Source: Raphanus sativus (taxonomy: Eukaryota > Streptophyta > Magnoliopsida > Brassicales > Brassicaceae). Taken from it: a stretch of 64,000 nt of DNA. The DNA lies in NCBI RefSeq assembly GCF_000801105.2, contig NC_079513.1, positions 25,775,640-25,839,639 on the forward strand. The letters run 5' to 3'. Below are positions 1-10,460 of this stretch, one piece after another; within the stretch, counting starts at the first letter, position 1, and each line of letters opens with the position of its first letter. Below the pieces are notes generated by a model. That model was not told the origin of the DNA. It did not search any database and saw only the letters and a program-made list of their open reading frames with translations. The position numbers and the translations under genes were made by a program.

Positions 1-898
1 ATGGTGGTGGTGCGAATATTTATGTGTATTTTTCCACTCTTTTTAGTGCTGAAAGCTACGTACATGTCTTAAGATATTTGTTTCCATAAGTCACATTATC
101 TACTACTTTCTTTGTTAATAATATACATACTCTAGAAACCACCGAGATAGAGTACGAGTACTGCCGTCAAAAAAAAAAAAAAAAAAAAGAGTACGAGTAC
201 ATTACATTCACGCAAGTTTTTGGTGTTTGGTTAAAACATAACGAGACCTGTCTGAAGATCTTTCTTCAAACATTTACACAACAGAAAAGGAGGCGCGCGA
301 ATATGATAACAATAAAAGGCAACAAAAGCTATTAAAGAGAAGAAAAAAAAGTAAAGTGATTTAGCCTCAATCAACGGGAACGTATCTTAATTTATGAGGT
401 TCGTCTTTCTTTTACTTTTGTCACCAAGAGTTTGCGGACTGTTTGCGGCAATGGTTGACTAATTATATGCATGGGAACAGAAGTAACAAACAATATAGGA
501 GGAATATTTGTCACTGTTCACGCCTTCAGAGTGCTTCCTTAACGTTGAATCAAACTTTGTTCATCAACTTCAATTTTCATTATCATCGATTACAAAAAAT
601 TTGATTTATTACGGATAAGATTGTGAACAAAAAGATGGTTTGAGTAGTGTGAAAGGAATGGTCCCAAGATGATTTTGAATTGTGATAATTTAAACCAGCC
701 AGGGACTGACACGTGTCATTCTAGCTTTATAGATTTCCTTCCTTAGCCATCACCATTATTGTGATTGTTGTATAAATGCAACCCTACCTCCACCTCTCGC
801 ATTTTCCATTCTCCATAGACCATTTTTCTTACAACACAAAAGATATATAAAAAAATATACATAGGATCTCAAAGGCGAAGGCAAGCAAACATAAAATA
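1..898. other. Intergenic and promoter region of the DUF761 gene
   Basis: I see no credible coding region here. The stretch is AT-rich, with an A-run near 170-188. The last 200 bases look like a promoter. A palindromic G-box-type site, GACACGTGTC, lies at 708-717. A TATA-like element, TATAAATG, at 771-778 would place transcription start near 800 and give a leader of about 100 bases before the ATG at 899. The short minus-strand ORF across 756-956 overlaps this promoter and looks like chance. Confidence 0.5.
708..717. promoter_or_regulatory. Palindromic G-box/ABRE-like site
   Basis: GACACGTGTC is a perfect palindrome with an ACGT core, about 190 bases upstream of the start codon of the DUF761 gene and about 55 bases upstream of its TATA-like box. 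ACGT-core elements are bound by plant bZIP and bHLH factors. Control by light, ABA or PIF-type factors is inference from the motif alone. Confidence 0.4.
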
Positions 899-1414
899 AT
901 GAAGAAGGTAGCAGAATTCGTGAAGGATATAGTAAACATGTTGAAGAGGAAGACAAGAGCGTTTAAGACACGTCTAGTAATATTCTCGCTGCTCCACGAC
1001 AGAAACATGATGGTGAGCTCGTGGTCTCACAAGCTTAAGGCCAAACCAACATCAAGGCAGCTAGGGGGTAAAGATCATGAACAAGATCAAAACATGGTGG
1101 TGGTTTATAGCCACAACGCCTTCTCCCGCACTCCTGCTGCCTCTCCAAAATATGTTCAATATTCGGAAGAAGAAGAAGAGGAAGAGGAAGAGGAAGAGGA
1201 GGAGGAGGAAAAGTATCCAGACCTGAGACACTCGCTTTTTGAGGCAGAGGGTTCCGTGATAGACATGGTGAAGCACTCTAAAGAGGACAAGGGGGAAGAG
1301 TTTAAGTTGGAAGACGAGATCGACAAAGTGGCTGATCTTTTCATTTCTCGGTTTCACCAACAGATGTGGTTGCAGAAGCAGATCTCTCTAGAGAATATTC
1401 AAGATACACCCTGA
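899..1414 (+). CDS. DUF761 (cotton-fibre type) protein with a poly-glutamate tract
   Basis: A single-exon gene for a 171-residue protein, judged orthologous by position and content to At5g13880. The N-terminus is basic (MKKVAEFVKDIVNMLKRKTR). A run of 16 acidic residues (Glu) lies at about 89-104. The C-terminus, EIDKVADLFISRFHQQMWLQ, matches the DUF761 signature, in which an acidic-hydrophobic helix ends in F-x-x-Q-x-x-L-Q. DUF761 proteins are plant-specific and of uncertain biochemical function. No signal peptide or membrane segment is obvious. The Glu tract is coded by mixed GAA/GAG codons, so length variation between alleles is likely. The start follows a TATA-like box by about 120 bases. 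The coding call is firm and the function unknown. Confidence 0.8.
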   Translation: MKKVAEFVKDIVNMLKRKTRAFKTRLVIFSLLHDRNMMVSSWSHKLKAKPTSRQLGGKDHEQDQNMVVVYSHNAFSRTPAASPKYVQYSEEEEEEEEEEEEEEEKYPDLRHSLFEAEGSVIDMVKHSKEDKGEEFKLEDEIDKVADLFISRFHQQMWLQKQISLENIQDTP

Positions 1415-2066
1415 GCACCACACTACATCATCTAAGCACTTTGATTACACCATAACGACCGTTACCTATCGTTTCATGGTCCATTAAATAAGTTATATGG
1501 GCTCGTATATATACGAATTGCACGCTTGTTTTCAGCTTTTAAAGCCTGTTAAGGCCCATTCATCAATATAACTCACTATTGTAAGGTCACATTAGTGAAG
1601 AGTATAGGGGGGTGAAATATTGCTGGTTAACTGCACATGATGCTTCTCTAGTCATGTGATTATGTCTCTGTATCCCTTTTCTCCCCAAATATTTCTCCTA
1701 CTATCTCTCTACTGGTTCATTTTGTGGTTACTCTCCATCGTGAGATGTTCCCATATTTTAGGTCAGTATGGATTATAAATGGAAAGATTATCAGCAACTT
1801 AGGGTCAAGTAGTGGTTTATTTATTATGGTCAGCCCATAGATCTAAAGGTTAAAAAATCCAAAGATGCATTAATTAACGAGAACATGGGGATGAGAGGAC
1901 CTTGTTATCATGTCAGCACAAGACTAGTCAGTCCATGTGCATCTGGAACACCCCCTAAGTTACTAACAAAACTGTTGCAAACACTGAAAGTAACCCCAAA
2001 GTGCTCTGATTAATAATAATTAATAACCATATGTTAAGCCTAGCTAGGCTAGCTAGCTGATATGGC
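1415..2066. other. Intergenic region, XTH5 promoter
   Basis: No coding region is visible. The region holds the 3' flank of the DUF761 gene and the upstream sequence of XTH5, including a small palindrome-rich patch (tagctaggctagctagct) at about 2040-2058. Confidence 0.4.
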
Positions 2067-2074
2067 TATAAATA
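2067..2074 (+). promoter_or_regulatory. TATA box of XTH5
   Basis: TATAAATA lies 38 bases before the ATG at 2105 and 50 before the preferred ATG at 2117. With normal spacing, transcription would start near 2097-2104, so the leader would be only about 5-20 bases. Confidence 0.55.
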
Positions 2075-2116
2075 GAAACGTCCTCGCAATGTTTGTTTGG
2101 TGCAATGGGAGTGAGA

Positions 2117-3590
2117 ATGGGTCGTCTTCAACTTACTCTTTGCCTCACCTTTCTGCTTATGGCCACGGTAACGTTTGGTGTACCTCCTAGAAAGCCCATT
2201 GATGTTCCTTTCGGCAGGAACTATTTCCCCACTTGGGCTTTTGATCACATCAAGTATCTCCATGGCGGTTCTGAAGTGCTTCTCGTCCTCGACAACTACA
2301 CTGGTGAGTTTCTTTGCATGCCTTCTATATATGTTTCTCTGACAAGAAAAAAACCCTTCTGATTGTTCTTGTTCAATGCTCAAAAAGGTACTGGCTTTCA
2401 GTCAAAAGGTTCTTACTTGTTTGGCCACTTCAGTATGCATATAAAGATGGTTCCTGGCGACTCTGCCGGAACTGTAACCGCCTTCTATGTAAGTCAAACT
2501 CATTTACTACATTATCTAGAGCATTTTTAAGTTATCAACTGAAAATGCTTGATGTTTCTTGCAGTTATCATCACAGAACTCACAACATGATGAGATAGAC
2601 TTTGAGTTCCTAGGGAACAGAACCGGCCAGCCTTACATTTTGCAGACGAACGTGTTCACAGGAGGCAAAGGAAACAGAGAGCAGAGGATCAACCTCTGGT
2701 TTGACCCTTCCAAGCACTATCACTGCTATTCTGTTCTCTGGAATATGTATCAGATTGTGTAAGTCTAACAGCATTCCTCAATCTGAGTCTAGTCTCTTAC
2801 TCTAAAATAATTTCAAAGCTAGGGAATGTTTATAAACTGCATTGCACCGTAGTTAATAGTAACAAAAATCTTTATATATATATAGAAATATAAAGGGGCG
2901 GACACATCAAATTTTAAAATATGAAACACATAGTGAAAGAAAGAATTAATATAAGGATATATAAATATTTAACATGGGCACATAATGTAATAATCATATA
3001 AATTAGGAGCATATATATTCACCTAAAATTTGATCAAAAATCTTTAAAAAAAAAAAAAATTTGGGGTGTGCGGCGTGTGCCACACCCTCCCCCTTACCTA
3101 GGTCTGCCCCTGTTTATACCATTATGTTTTTGTTAACACATCACATTTCATGTTACCACTCGGACCTTAAGTTTATAGTGGTAACAACAGATTCTTTGTG
3201 GATGATGTTCCCATACGAGTGTTCAAGAACAGCAAAGACATTGGGGTGAAGTTTCCATTCAACCAGCCGATGAAGATATATTCGAGCCTGTGGAATGCAG
3301 ATGACTGGGCCACAAGGGGAGGGTTAGAGAAGACCAACTGGAAAAAGGCTCCTTTCATCGCCTCCTACAGAGGCTTCCACGTTGATGGATGTGAGGCTTC
3401 GGTGAATGCTAAGTTCTGCGAGACGCAAGGGAAACGTTGGTGGGATAAGAAGGAGTTCCAAGACTTGGATGCTAAACAGTACAAGCGTCTCGAATGGGTT
3501 CGTAAGAGATACACTGTCTATAACTATTGTACCGACCGTATCAGGTTTCCTAAGCCTCCTCCTGAGTGCCGCAGAGACCGTGACATTTAG
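2117..3590 (+). CDS. XTH5: Xyloglucan endotransglucosylase/hydrolase (XTH5-like)
   Basis: A secreted GH16 enzyme that cuts and rejoins xyloglucan chains in the cell wall. There are four exons at about 2117-2303, 2388-2488, 2565-2758 and 3191-3590, giving 293 residues, the usual family length. The N-terminus is a signal peptide ([20 protein letters not shown]). The catalytic motif [10 protein letters not shown] is complete, and the adjacent NRT sequon is the conserved N-glycosylation site. The C-terminal XET domain with paired cysteines ends in CRRDRDI. I chose the ATG at 2117 because the family protein starts MGRL. An in-frame ATG at 2105 would add four residues (MGVR). The third intron carries an inserted repeat. 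Order and sequence fit At5g13870. Confidence 0.9.
2893..3111. mobile_element. Small insertion in XTH5 intron 3, possible hAT-type relic
   Basis: Within the 432-base third intron, a segment opens with aggggcggac and closes with gtctgcccct, which form imperfect 10-bp terminal inverted repeats. The interior is AT-rich and ends in an A-run followed by a GC-rich patch. Such ends recall common plant hAT-like non-autonomous elements. No target-site duplication is clear, so the class is tentative. Confidence 0.35.
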
Positions 3591-3992
3591 TGTTTTTCAG
3601 AGTTCATCTTATATATTTTCCCAGTCGTTGTATCATAGCTTTCGAGCTAGAGAAACTTGAATTGTTACAATGGTACTTGTGATGTAAACTAATTAACAAC
3701 CATTCACTAAAAGTCAATGCGTTCAAAGTAATGGTGTATAACGAAACAACGTACAAAGTAAAAAACACGATCTTAGTAAAGAAAAAGATTTTCGGATTTA
3801 GGTGGTAAGCTTGGCAGATACCATATCTGCATGAACGGTCTTGAGTCTTGACTCACTCTTGAGAGCATTAACTGCCATTGCATACTCAGAGACCGGTTTG
3901 GTTTTATTGTATTTATACACGGAAACCGGAAGATAATAAGACTCAAAATTGGGGGCTCTTTCAAAAATAAAGGATATAACAGTCACCAATCT
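3591..3992. other. Intergenic between XTH5 and tRNA-Lys
   Basis: XTH5 3' flank. Two overlapping 63-codon minus-strand ORFs at 3773-3989 resemble no family I know. They may be the decayed tail of a lost gene, but nothing supports expression. Confidence 0.3.
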
Positions 3993-4064
3993 CGCCGTCT
4001 GTGGGGATCGAACCCACGGCCACGGGATTAAAAGTCACGCGCTCTACCACTGAGCTAAGACGGC
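3993..4064 (-). tRNA. tRNA-Lys (anticodon UUU)
   Basis: The 72-base reverse-complement sequence folds as a cloverleaf. The acceptor GCCGTCT pairs with AGACGGC, with discriminator G. The D arm is GCTC...GAGC. The anticodon loop CTTTTAA has anticodon TTT. The T arm GTGGG-TTCGATC-CCCAC contains a normal B box. No intron is present. The anticodon stem (CGTGA/TCCCG) has one T-C mismatch at its third pair, while the fifth pair is A-T, so the gene may be slightly degraded. Confidence 0.85.
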
Positions 4065-4128
4065 CTTGTTGACAAATCTAATTATTTTAAAAACACATTT
4101 CTTTAGTACATCGTATGCCCTAAGAATT

Positions 4129-4139
4129 TGACCGTTAGA
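4129..4139 (-). promoter_or_regulatory. MSA element 1 upstream of FZR3
   Basis: On the minus strand it reads TCTAACGGTCA, a full match to the mitosis-specific activator consensus YCYAACGGYYA bound by MYB3R factors. It lies about 350 bases before the FZR3 start codon. Confidence 0.6.
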
Positions 4140-4329
4140 GCAGAAACACCAAATCAGTAGTTATCCATATGAGACAAGACACAGGGTTCCATAAATCTGT
4201 GTAATAATTTAATGATAGACACTATTTTTAGGTATCAAGTAGAAGAAAATAAGAAAAGGGGACCCAGATTACAACGCTCCTATATAATATAAGTGAAAGT
4301 GATCTCTTCTACTACCACCACCCAGAATT

Positions 4330-4340
4330 TGACCGTTGGA
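4330..4340 (-). promoter_or_regulatory. MSA element 2 upstream of FZR3
   Basis: On the minus strand it reads TCCAACGGTCA, again a full match to YCYAACGGYYA. It lies about 150 bases before the start codon in the same orientation as the first site. Two such sites fit known G2/M expression of CCS52B genes. Their use here is inferred. Confidence 0.65.
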
Positions 4341-4485
4341 GAAGGATCTCTCTTTTTGCAAAAAAAAGAAAAACTAATTTAAAAGATTTATAAGCTTCTT
4401 CTGCAATCTTCTCCTCCTTCGGTTGTTTCGTTTTCTCTTTATATCAAACTGTGATTGATCAGAGAGAAGAACCAAGAGGGAGAAA

Positions 4486-6580
4486 ATGGAATCGCCACAG
4501 AAAACGAAAACCGGTTTAAACCTCCCCGCGGGTATGAACCAGACCTCGTTACGTCTCGAGACGTTCTCGAGCTCGTTCCGCGGCATCTCGACTCTCTCCT
4601 CCCCCTCCAAATCAACCTGCAGCGACAGGTTCATCCCCTGCAGATCTTCCTCGAGGCTCCACGCTTTCGATCTGCAGGACAAGGAACCAACGACGGCGAC
4701 GACGCCGGTGAAAGAGGGAGGGAACGAAGCTTACTCCAGGCTTTTGAAATCTGAGCTTTTCGGATCTGATTTCGTTTCTCCTTTGTCTCCTGCAGGTGGT
4801 GGTGGTGCTTCTTCTCCGATGAGTCCGTGTACTCCTAACATGCTGAGATTCAAGACGGATCGTTCCAATTCGAGTCCTTGCTCTCCCTTCTCTCCTTCCA
4901 TCCTCGGCAACGACAATGGTCTCTCTAGTGACTCCTCTCCTCCTAAGCCTCCTCGCAAGGTTCCTAAAACTCCTCATAAGGTATTATAGATGTTCAAAAA
5001 TATCATAGATGCTTTATAAGAAGAATGTGTAAATGAATTATTGTTTGTTTGATTTGAATGTGTAAATGAATTATTGTTTGTTTGATTTGAATGTGTAAAT
5101 GAATTATTGGTTTTTTATTTGAATGTGTAAATGAATTATTGTTTGTTTGATTTTGATTTTGATTTGTCTTTAGGTATTGGATGCACCTTCTTTGCAAGAT
5201 GACTTCTACTTGAACGTTGTGGACTGGAGCTCACAGAATGTTCTTGCGGTTGGGCTTGGTACTTGTGTCTATCTCTGGACTGCTTCTAACAGCAAAGTGA
5301 GTTTTCTTTCATCAACCTTGACTACTACTTCTTATGCATAGATTGTTATTATGGTGTGGTGGAGGAGGCATTGATCAACTGTGTTGGTTTTTGATGTGTC
5401 AAGGTGACGAAGTTATGTGACCTGGGACCTAATGATAGCGTGTGCTCGCTTCAGTGGACACGTGAGGGTTCTTATATATCTGTCGGTACAAGTCATGGTC
5501 AAGTTCAGGTGTGTTTGTTGTTTTTCTAGTTTTGATTGATTGCATTGAAGTTAGTAAAAAGTTTTGATTTTGTGTTGTTGGTAGGTTTGGGATGGAACAC
5601 AGTGCAAGAGAGTCCGGACTATGGGAGGTCATCAAACGAGAACTGGTGTCTTGGCCTGGAACTCAAGGATCTTATCATCAGGGAGCAGAGACAGAAACAT
5701 CCTTCAACACGATATACGAGTCCAGAGCGATTATGTCAGCAAACTCGTGGGACACAAATCTGAGGTCTGCGGCCTGAAATGGTCTCATGATGATAGAGAG
5801 CTTGCGTCTGGAGGCAACGATAATCAGGTTCTTCTTGAACCTAAGCTGTTCACAGATTAGTCCTAGGCTCTTAACTTCTTTGAAGCTTAATCATAACACT
5901 GGTTGGTGCATTTTTGTTTTGAAACAGTTATTAGTGTGGAACAATCATTCACAACAACCTATTCTGAAGTTGACTGAGCATACAGCAGCGGTTAAGGCAA
6001 TTACATGGTCTCCTCATCAGAGCAGCCTCCTTGCTTCAGGAGGTGGGACGGCAGACAGGTGCATTAGATTCTGGAACACGACGAATGGACATCAGATAAA
6101 CAGCATCGACACTGGAAGCCAGGTCTGCAATCTGGCGTGGAGCAAGAATGTCAATGAGATAGTGAGCACTCACGGGTACTCTCAGAACCAAATCATGCTC
6201 TGGAAGTATCCATCCATGGCAAAGGTACATTTGAAGGCGCTCATTGTCTTGATAATCTTCTACTTTTCCTAAGTGATGCGTTAACCGTTGATTGTTTTTT
6301 GTGTAGGTTGCAACGCTTACAGGGCACAGTATGAGAGTACTTTACTTGGCTACATCACCTGATGGCCAGACTATAGTGACCGGAGCAGGAGATGAGACCC
6401 TGCGGTTTTGGAATGTCTTCCCTTCAGTGAAAATGCAGGTTTGTATTCCTTCTTATCAGAATAAGTTCTTTTAGGTGGCTGTTTCTGCACAGTTGATTGA
6501 TGACCAGTTTTTTTTTATGTTTGCAGACACCGGTGAGGGACACAGGCCTCTGGTCATTAGGGAGGACACAAATCCGATAA
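4486..6580 (+). CDS. FZR3: FIZZY-RELATED 3 / CCS52B, WD40 activator of the APC/C
   Basis: A Cdh1-type activator that brings substrates such as cyclins to the anaphase-promoting complex. Seven exons at about 4486-4980, 5174-5296, 5404-5508, 5585-5827, 5928-6224, 6307-6438 and 6527-6580 give 482 residues, the normal length. The N-terminal C-box reads [10 protein letters not shown]. Seven WD40 blades follow from about residue 180. The [12 protein letters not shown] stretch is the RVL-type cyclin-binding motif. The protein ends in the Ile-Arg tail that docks on the APC/C (TQIR). The CCS52B assignment rests on position (At5g13840) and overall similarity. The promoter carries two MSA sites, consistent with G2/M expression. 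Intron 1 contains a 33-bp tandem repeat. Confidence 0.92.
5023..5153 (+). repeat. Four tandem copies of a ~33-bp unit in FZR3 intron 1
   Basis: The unit begins gaatgtgtaaatgaattatt and recurs at 5023, 5056, 5089 and 5121. The third copy is one base shorter and has a few changes. It fills most of the 193-base intron. It looks like a minisatellite and should vary in copy number. Confidence 0.85.
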
Positions 6581-7403
6581 CAGCCATGAAATTTGTTATT
6601 CGTTTCTGTATGACAGAGACTTACACTACTGCACAGAGAGACCGATAGAAAAGCTGCAATGTATTCCGCAAAATGTGCATTCTATTTTATTTTATTCTTT
6701 TGTGATCATTTGTAAAAACTAAAACTTTTTTAAACAAAGAGTTACCTATTGGACTGAAATGTTTTTTTTTATTTTGTTTATGAATGAAATCTCTGGCAAT
6801 TCAAGTAGACTTCTCGAGATGATGATCTTGTAGCTTTTGACCTCAACCAAGATGCCTTGTGAAAGATTTGTAAAACTAAAAGGAACTTTGTACATTTGTA
6901 TGCAAAGATGCATCATTTATTTCACTTGTATACAAGTTGGACTCCGTTCTTACAGTTGTTGGTTTGTTGCCTTACCTTGAGCATCCTCGCTTGCTAGAAG
7001 CTTGAAAAGCACACCGAGATCAAGAACAGAGGAGCCTGGTTTGATGAGCTTATACTGTTTTTGAATCTGTAGAAGCTGTGCGATTAGATTGAATGATGAA
7101 GTGTTCATTAAAAATGTCTAAATACATGTCACTATTACAAATAAATAAAAGAATGTATTCAAGGACCTACCAACCAATACCATATTACAGAAACAAATCA
7201 GTTAGAAACTGAAATGAACAGAGAAGTAACTTACAAGTTACAAGTAACCAAAAGTACTTCTGGCCAGCTATGATGAAAAAACTCAAGTTGGATAAAAAAA
7301 TGAATCAAACTATGCTTCTGTTGTTTTGCTTTTTGTACAGTTGGCCCCACATTGCTTCCTTAGTCTTCAAGTGAAAGTTATTGCAATTACCTTTCTCCCA
7401 TCT
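6581..7403. other. Convergent 3' flanks of FZR3 and TBP1
   Basis: No coding region is seen. The sequence is AT-rich and should hold both 3' UTRs, with polyadenylation in opposite directions. Confidence 0.45.
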
Positions 7404-9868
7404 TTACATAAACGCACCTGATTCAACAACCATCGTTGCAGCCGCTTGATGTTTCCCGTTCTGTTTCACTTGGTGCTGTGACCAGTGCCTATGTGCTGCC
7501 AAGACTCTGTCTAGCAGTTCTTGAGGCACTGGTTCTCCTCTTCGTTGCTGCGGTGATATACTTGCCGTGTGAACCAATGTTTTCCACTTGTCCTGCACAA
7601 AAAAAGAAAACACAAAGTTAGTAAGCTACAATTTATAGTGGCTAAGATTCAAAGTGTGTTTACCTTCAAGTCTACGTAAGTTCGATGACTTGCATCACCA
7701 AAAGAACGTAATTTCACATCACGCCACCTGTGGGATAAAGAGTGTATCGATCATTTAGTTGACACACAAGCAAGCTTAATCTGTTTTTAACTTTTTTTAT
7801 AAACTGAACCAGTGTGATTACCTTCCAGTCCCAAGTTCCTCAACTGCATGCACTAGAGATTCTACCTCTGTCACAGAGAACGGTCTCCTGGTTCTGCGCT
7901 GTGAAAGCTCTGTACGCTTAGGTTTCTCCTTAAGTGGGACAATTGCAAGAGCATCAGGTTCCATTGGTGGAACTGGAACTATAGCTCTTGAATCTGATGA
8001 AGGTTGTTGTTGTCGTTCATCAGCTGTTATGTCAATCTGATATGGAACTAGCTCCTGGCTATTCTCCACACAAGTTCCAATATTAATCACGTGATGTGCA
8101 TCTTGGAGAAGGAAAGGACTTCTAGAATCTAAAGCGGGAGAAGAAGCTGCAGACCTGGCAAGATCAAATGATTTTCCTTAGGAGTACTCTCCACAACTTC
8201 ACATTTATCCTTGCACAAAAGTAAAACTTGCAGCAAAAGAAAAGTAAAGAAAACATGTTATACCTTTCTGACAAATTTGTTGAATCAGTTGGCATAGAAA
8301 TGACAGGATTTTCAGAGGAACCAGGCTCCAAGGTGAAGCCAAGGTTGTCTAGATTTTCTCTACAAGAAAGACCAGTCTGTGAGAGAGTGCTTTTGTCATC
8401 TCTAACCTTCTTCCCTTGGACTAACACACCAATACGTATTCCATCGCCGAGTAAAGCAGTAACAGCCTCCATCACCGTCCTCTGTAACCAAAAGTGTTCA
8501 GAATCACAACTGATGCTATGAAATAACCAAAGTATCTACAGAGAAAAGAGAAAGGACATTTAATCATCACACACCTTGAGTGAGCCTACTGTTGCTGTTC
8601 CTGGAACCTCAATAAAAAGCTCCGGAATCCTAAAGGACTTGATGCTCAACTTTACTGCAAACAAAAGTGAGCACCACATAGCATGTGAGAAAATCAAAAC
8701 CAATCCAGTCAGATAACAAAGCATAAGGATATAGACTGATAAGGTACCTGATTCTCCCTTCACAGGTGAATTGGTAACACTTTCACTACTGAGTCCTCCT
8801 CCTCCATCAGAATATACGACCCACCCTTTGTCACACAATCTTCTCTTCCTACGAACGCTCTCATGCTTCCATTGGTTGTAACCATAACATAGTTTTCTCT
8901 TGCGGTACAGAGCCTTTAAACAACCATCTAGACACAGATACACACGATAGCAGAGTAAAAATAGAGTAGCAGCTGAAAAGAATGCATCAAAAAAAAAAAA
9001 AAAAGAAGAAGAAGAAAGATCTTATACTAACCTGTTCTAGTGTCTTTAAAGCATTTCGATCTGGGGACTACTGCTCTCCCGTATTTTATAACCATGGACT
9101 TCTTGGTGATTCTTCGATGTCCAACACGAGTCATAGGCCTATATGACTTGTCACTAAATTTATAGTATTTACAATAGTTTTCGTCATCATCTCTGCAAAC
9201 TAACTTAGAACCATCCCTGTGGACTGATTCATGACTTGGATCCTTTAAGCTGATAGTATCAGTGATCATCAAGCCATTGGTTGCTTCTCCTTGTTCAAAG
9301 CCGGCACCTACATTAACAACACCTGTCTCCTCAGTGATGCCCCCTGATTCAAGGGGCTTCAGATCAAGAGCTCTCTTACAATCAGAAACAGGTGTCTGCT
9401 CCAATACGCAATCAGAGGGAATTCGCAAACTCGTCTCGCTAGTTATTTCACTAGGAGACTTTGACGCAAGCTTATTATTGTTATAAACATCTTCAACTTG
9501 TTCTAGCTTGATCATCTTTCCAGCCAACAAATGATCTTCTTGACTATCATCACCACCGTAGGTAGAAGAAGTTGAGGAGGAGCTTTCGCTTTCTTCCAGC
9601 AACTTTCCAGCCAGAGAAGCGAGCAAATCAAATGCAGTGATGTGACTGTCAACATCATCATCTCTCTCAGTTGTTGATACCTTCCTCTAGAAAACATCAA
9701 ACCACCACCACAACAAGTCATCAGAACACGAATGAACACAATACTGAAGAAATTACACAAAAAAATCCAAAAAGGAAGCAGAGGAATCTTCACCCTAGTT
9801 GAACGAGGAGCCTTTGGAATACTGGAGAAATCAAAGCCGCCACAATTTAACCTCCTCTTGACCACCAT
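7404..9868 (-). CDS. TBP1: Telomeric-repeat-binding protein, TBP1/TRFL family (Myb + ubiquitin-like)
   Basis: A nuclear protein of the family that binds double-stranded TTTAGGG telomere repeats. Eight exons at about 9794-9868, 9032-9686, 8748-8927, 8575-8654, 8264-8481, 7822-8154, 7664-7727 and 7404-7592 give 597 residues. The protein opens with MVVKRRLNCGGFDF and SIPKAPRSTR, as in the TRFL family. A central ubiquitin-like region follows (IKSFRIPELFIEVPGTATVG). The C-terminal Myb-type telobox domain runs from RRPFSVTEVESLVHAVEELG to WRDVKLRSF and VDLKDKWKTLVHTA, plus the plant Myb extension (GEPVPQELLDRVLAAHRHW). The gene matches At5g13820. A leader intron probably lies upstream (see 9869-10460). 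It runs convergently with FZR3. Confidence 0.88.
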
Positions 9869-10414
9869 GATCCCTCAAACAAACTGCAAAAGATTCAGCA
9901 CAGAGGCACGTGTGAAACTAATAAGTCTACAGATCCGAAGTAATCATTCAGGCTAGAGATTAATGAATGTTGAAAGGTCTGATGCAATAAAAAAACAGAG
10001 TATACATAACAGATTAACATAAAGACTCAAATGCGGCAACTTTTTTTTTCAGTATCCGTAGAAACATTAAAAAAAAAGAATTAGATCAGATCTCTCTAAA
10101 ACTGAAAATTTCAGACCAAAACAACAAACATTTGTTCAAAAGTTCTAAATTTTTACGTCAGATTCAAACAATTTACCATCACAATTCACCCGAACCATGT
10201 GAAACAACACGTCATGAATTAAAAAAAGAAAAAAAAAAACAGGATCGACATGATGAATTGTGATCATGAGAACTCACTTATATATATATCCAACACGGAT
10301 CTTGGCTCAGAACAATTGCTAATACAAAGGAGTTTACACAGAGTTTGAAGATTTTAGAATGAAGGATGGAGATTTCGCGATCATCCTCTGTTTTGTTATT
10401 TCGTTTTACTCCTC

Positions 10415-10453
<39 letters not shown>

Positions 10454-10460
10454 GAAGAGG
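9869..10460 (-). promoter_or_regulatory. Probable 5' UTR, leader intron and promoter of TBP1
   Basis: This AT-rich DNA upstream of the TBP1 ATG contains possible minus-strand splice sites. It ends in a TC microsatellite at 10419-10449, read as GA on the transcribed strand, which is typical of plant leaders. The long minus ORF at 10278-10607 spans this simple repeat and is not credible. Confidence 0.35.
10419..10449. repeat. (TC)n microsatellite
   Basis: About 15 uninterrupted TC units. Confidence 0.9.

Larger units (their letters stand above)
4065..4485. promoter_or_regulatory. FZR3 promoter and 5' UTR
   Basis: Upstream region of FZR3. It holds two copies of a short block, aatttgaccgttrgag, each containing a perfect MSA-type core on the minus strand (see the separate entries). 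The leader is AT/CT-rich, and I see no other gene. Confidence 0.5.

Noticed and set aside
3773..3989. Minus-strand ORFs between XTH5 and tRNA-Lys
   Set aside because: No recognised domain and no splice or promoter context; may be a decayed gene tail but unsupported.
4612..4977. 121-codon minus-strand ORF in FZR3 exon 1
   Set aside because: Arg-rich antisense shadow of the Ser-rich N-terminus.
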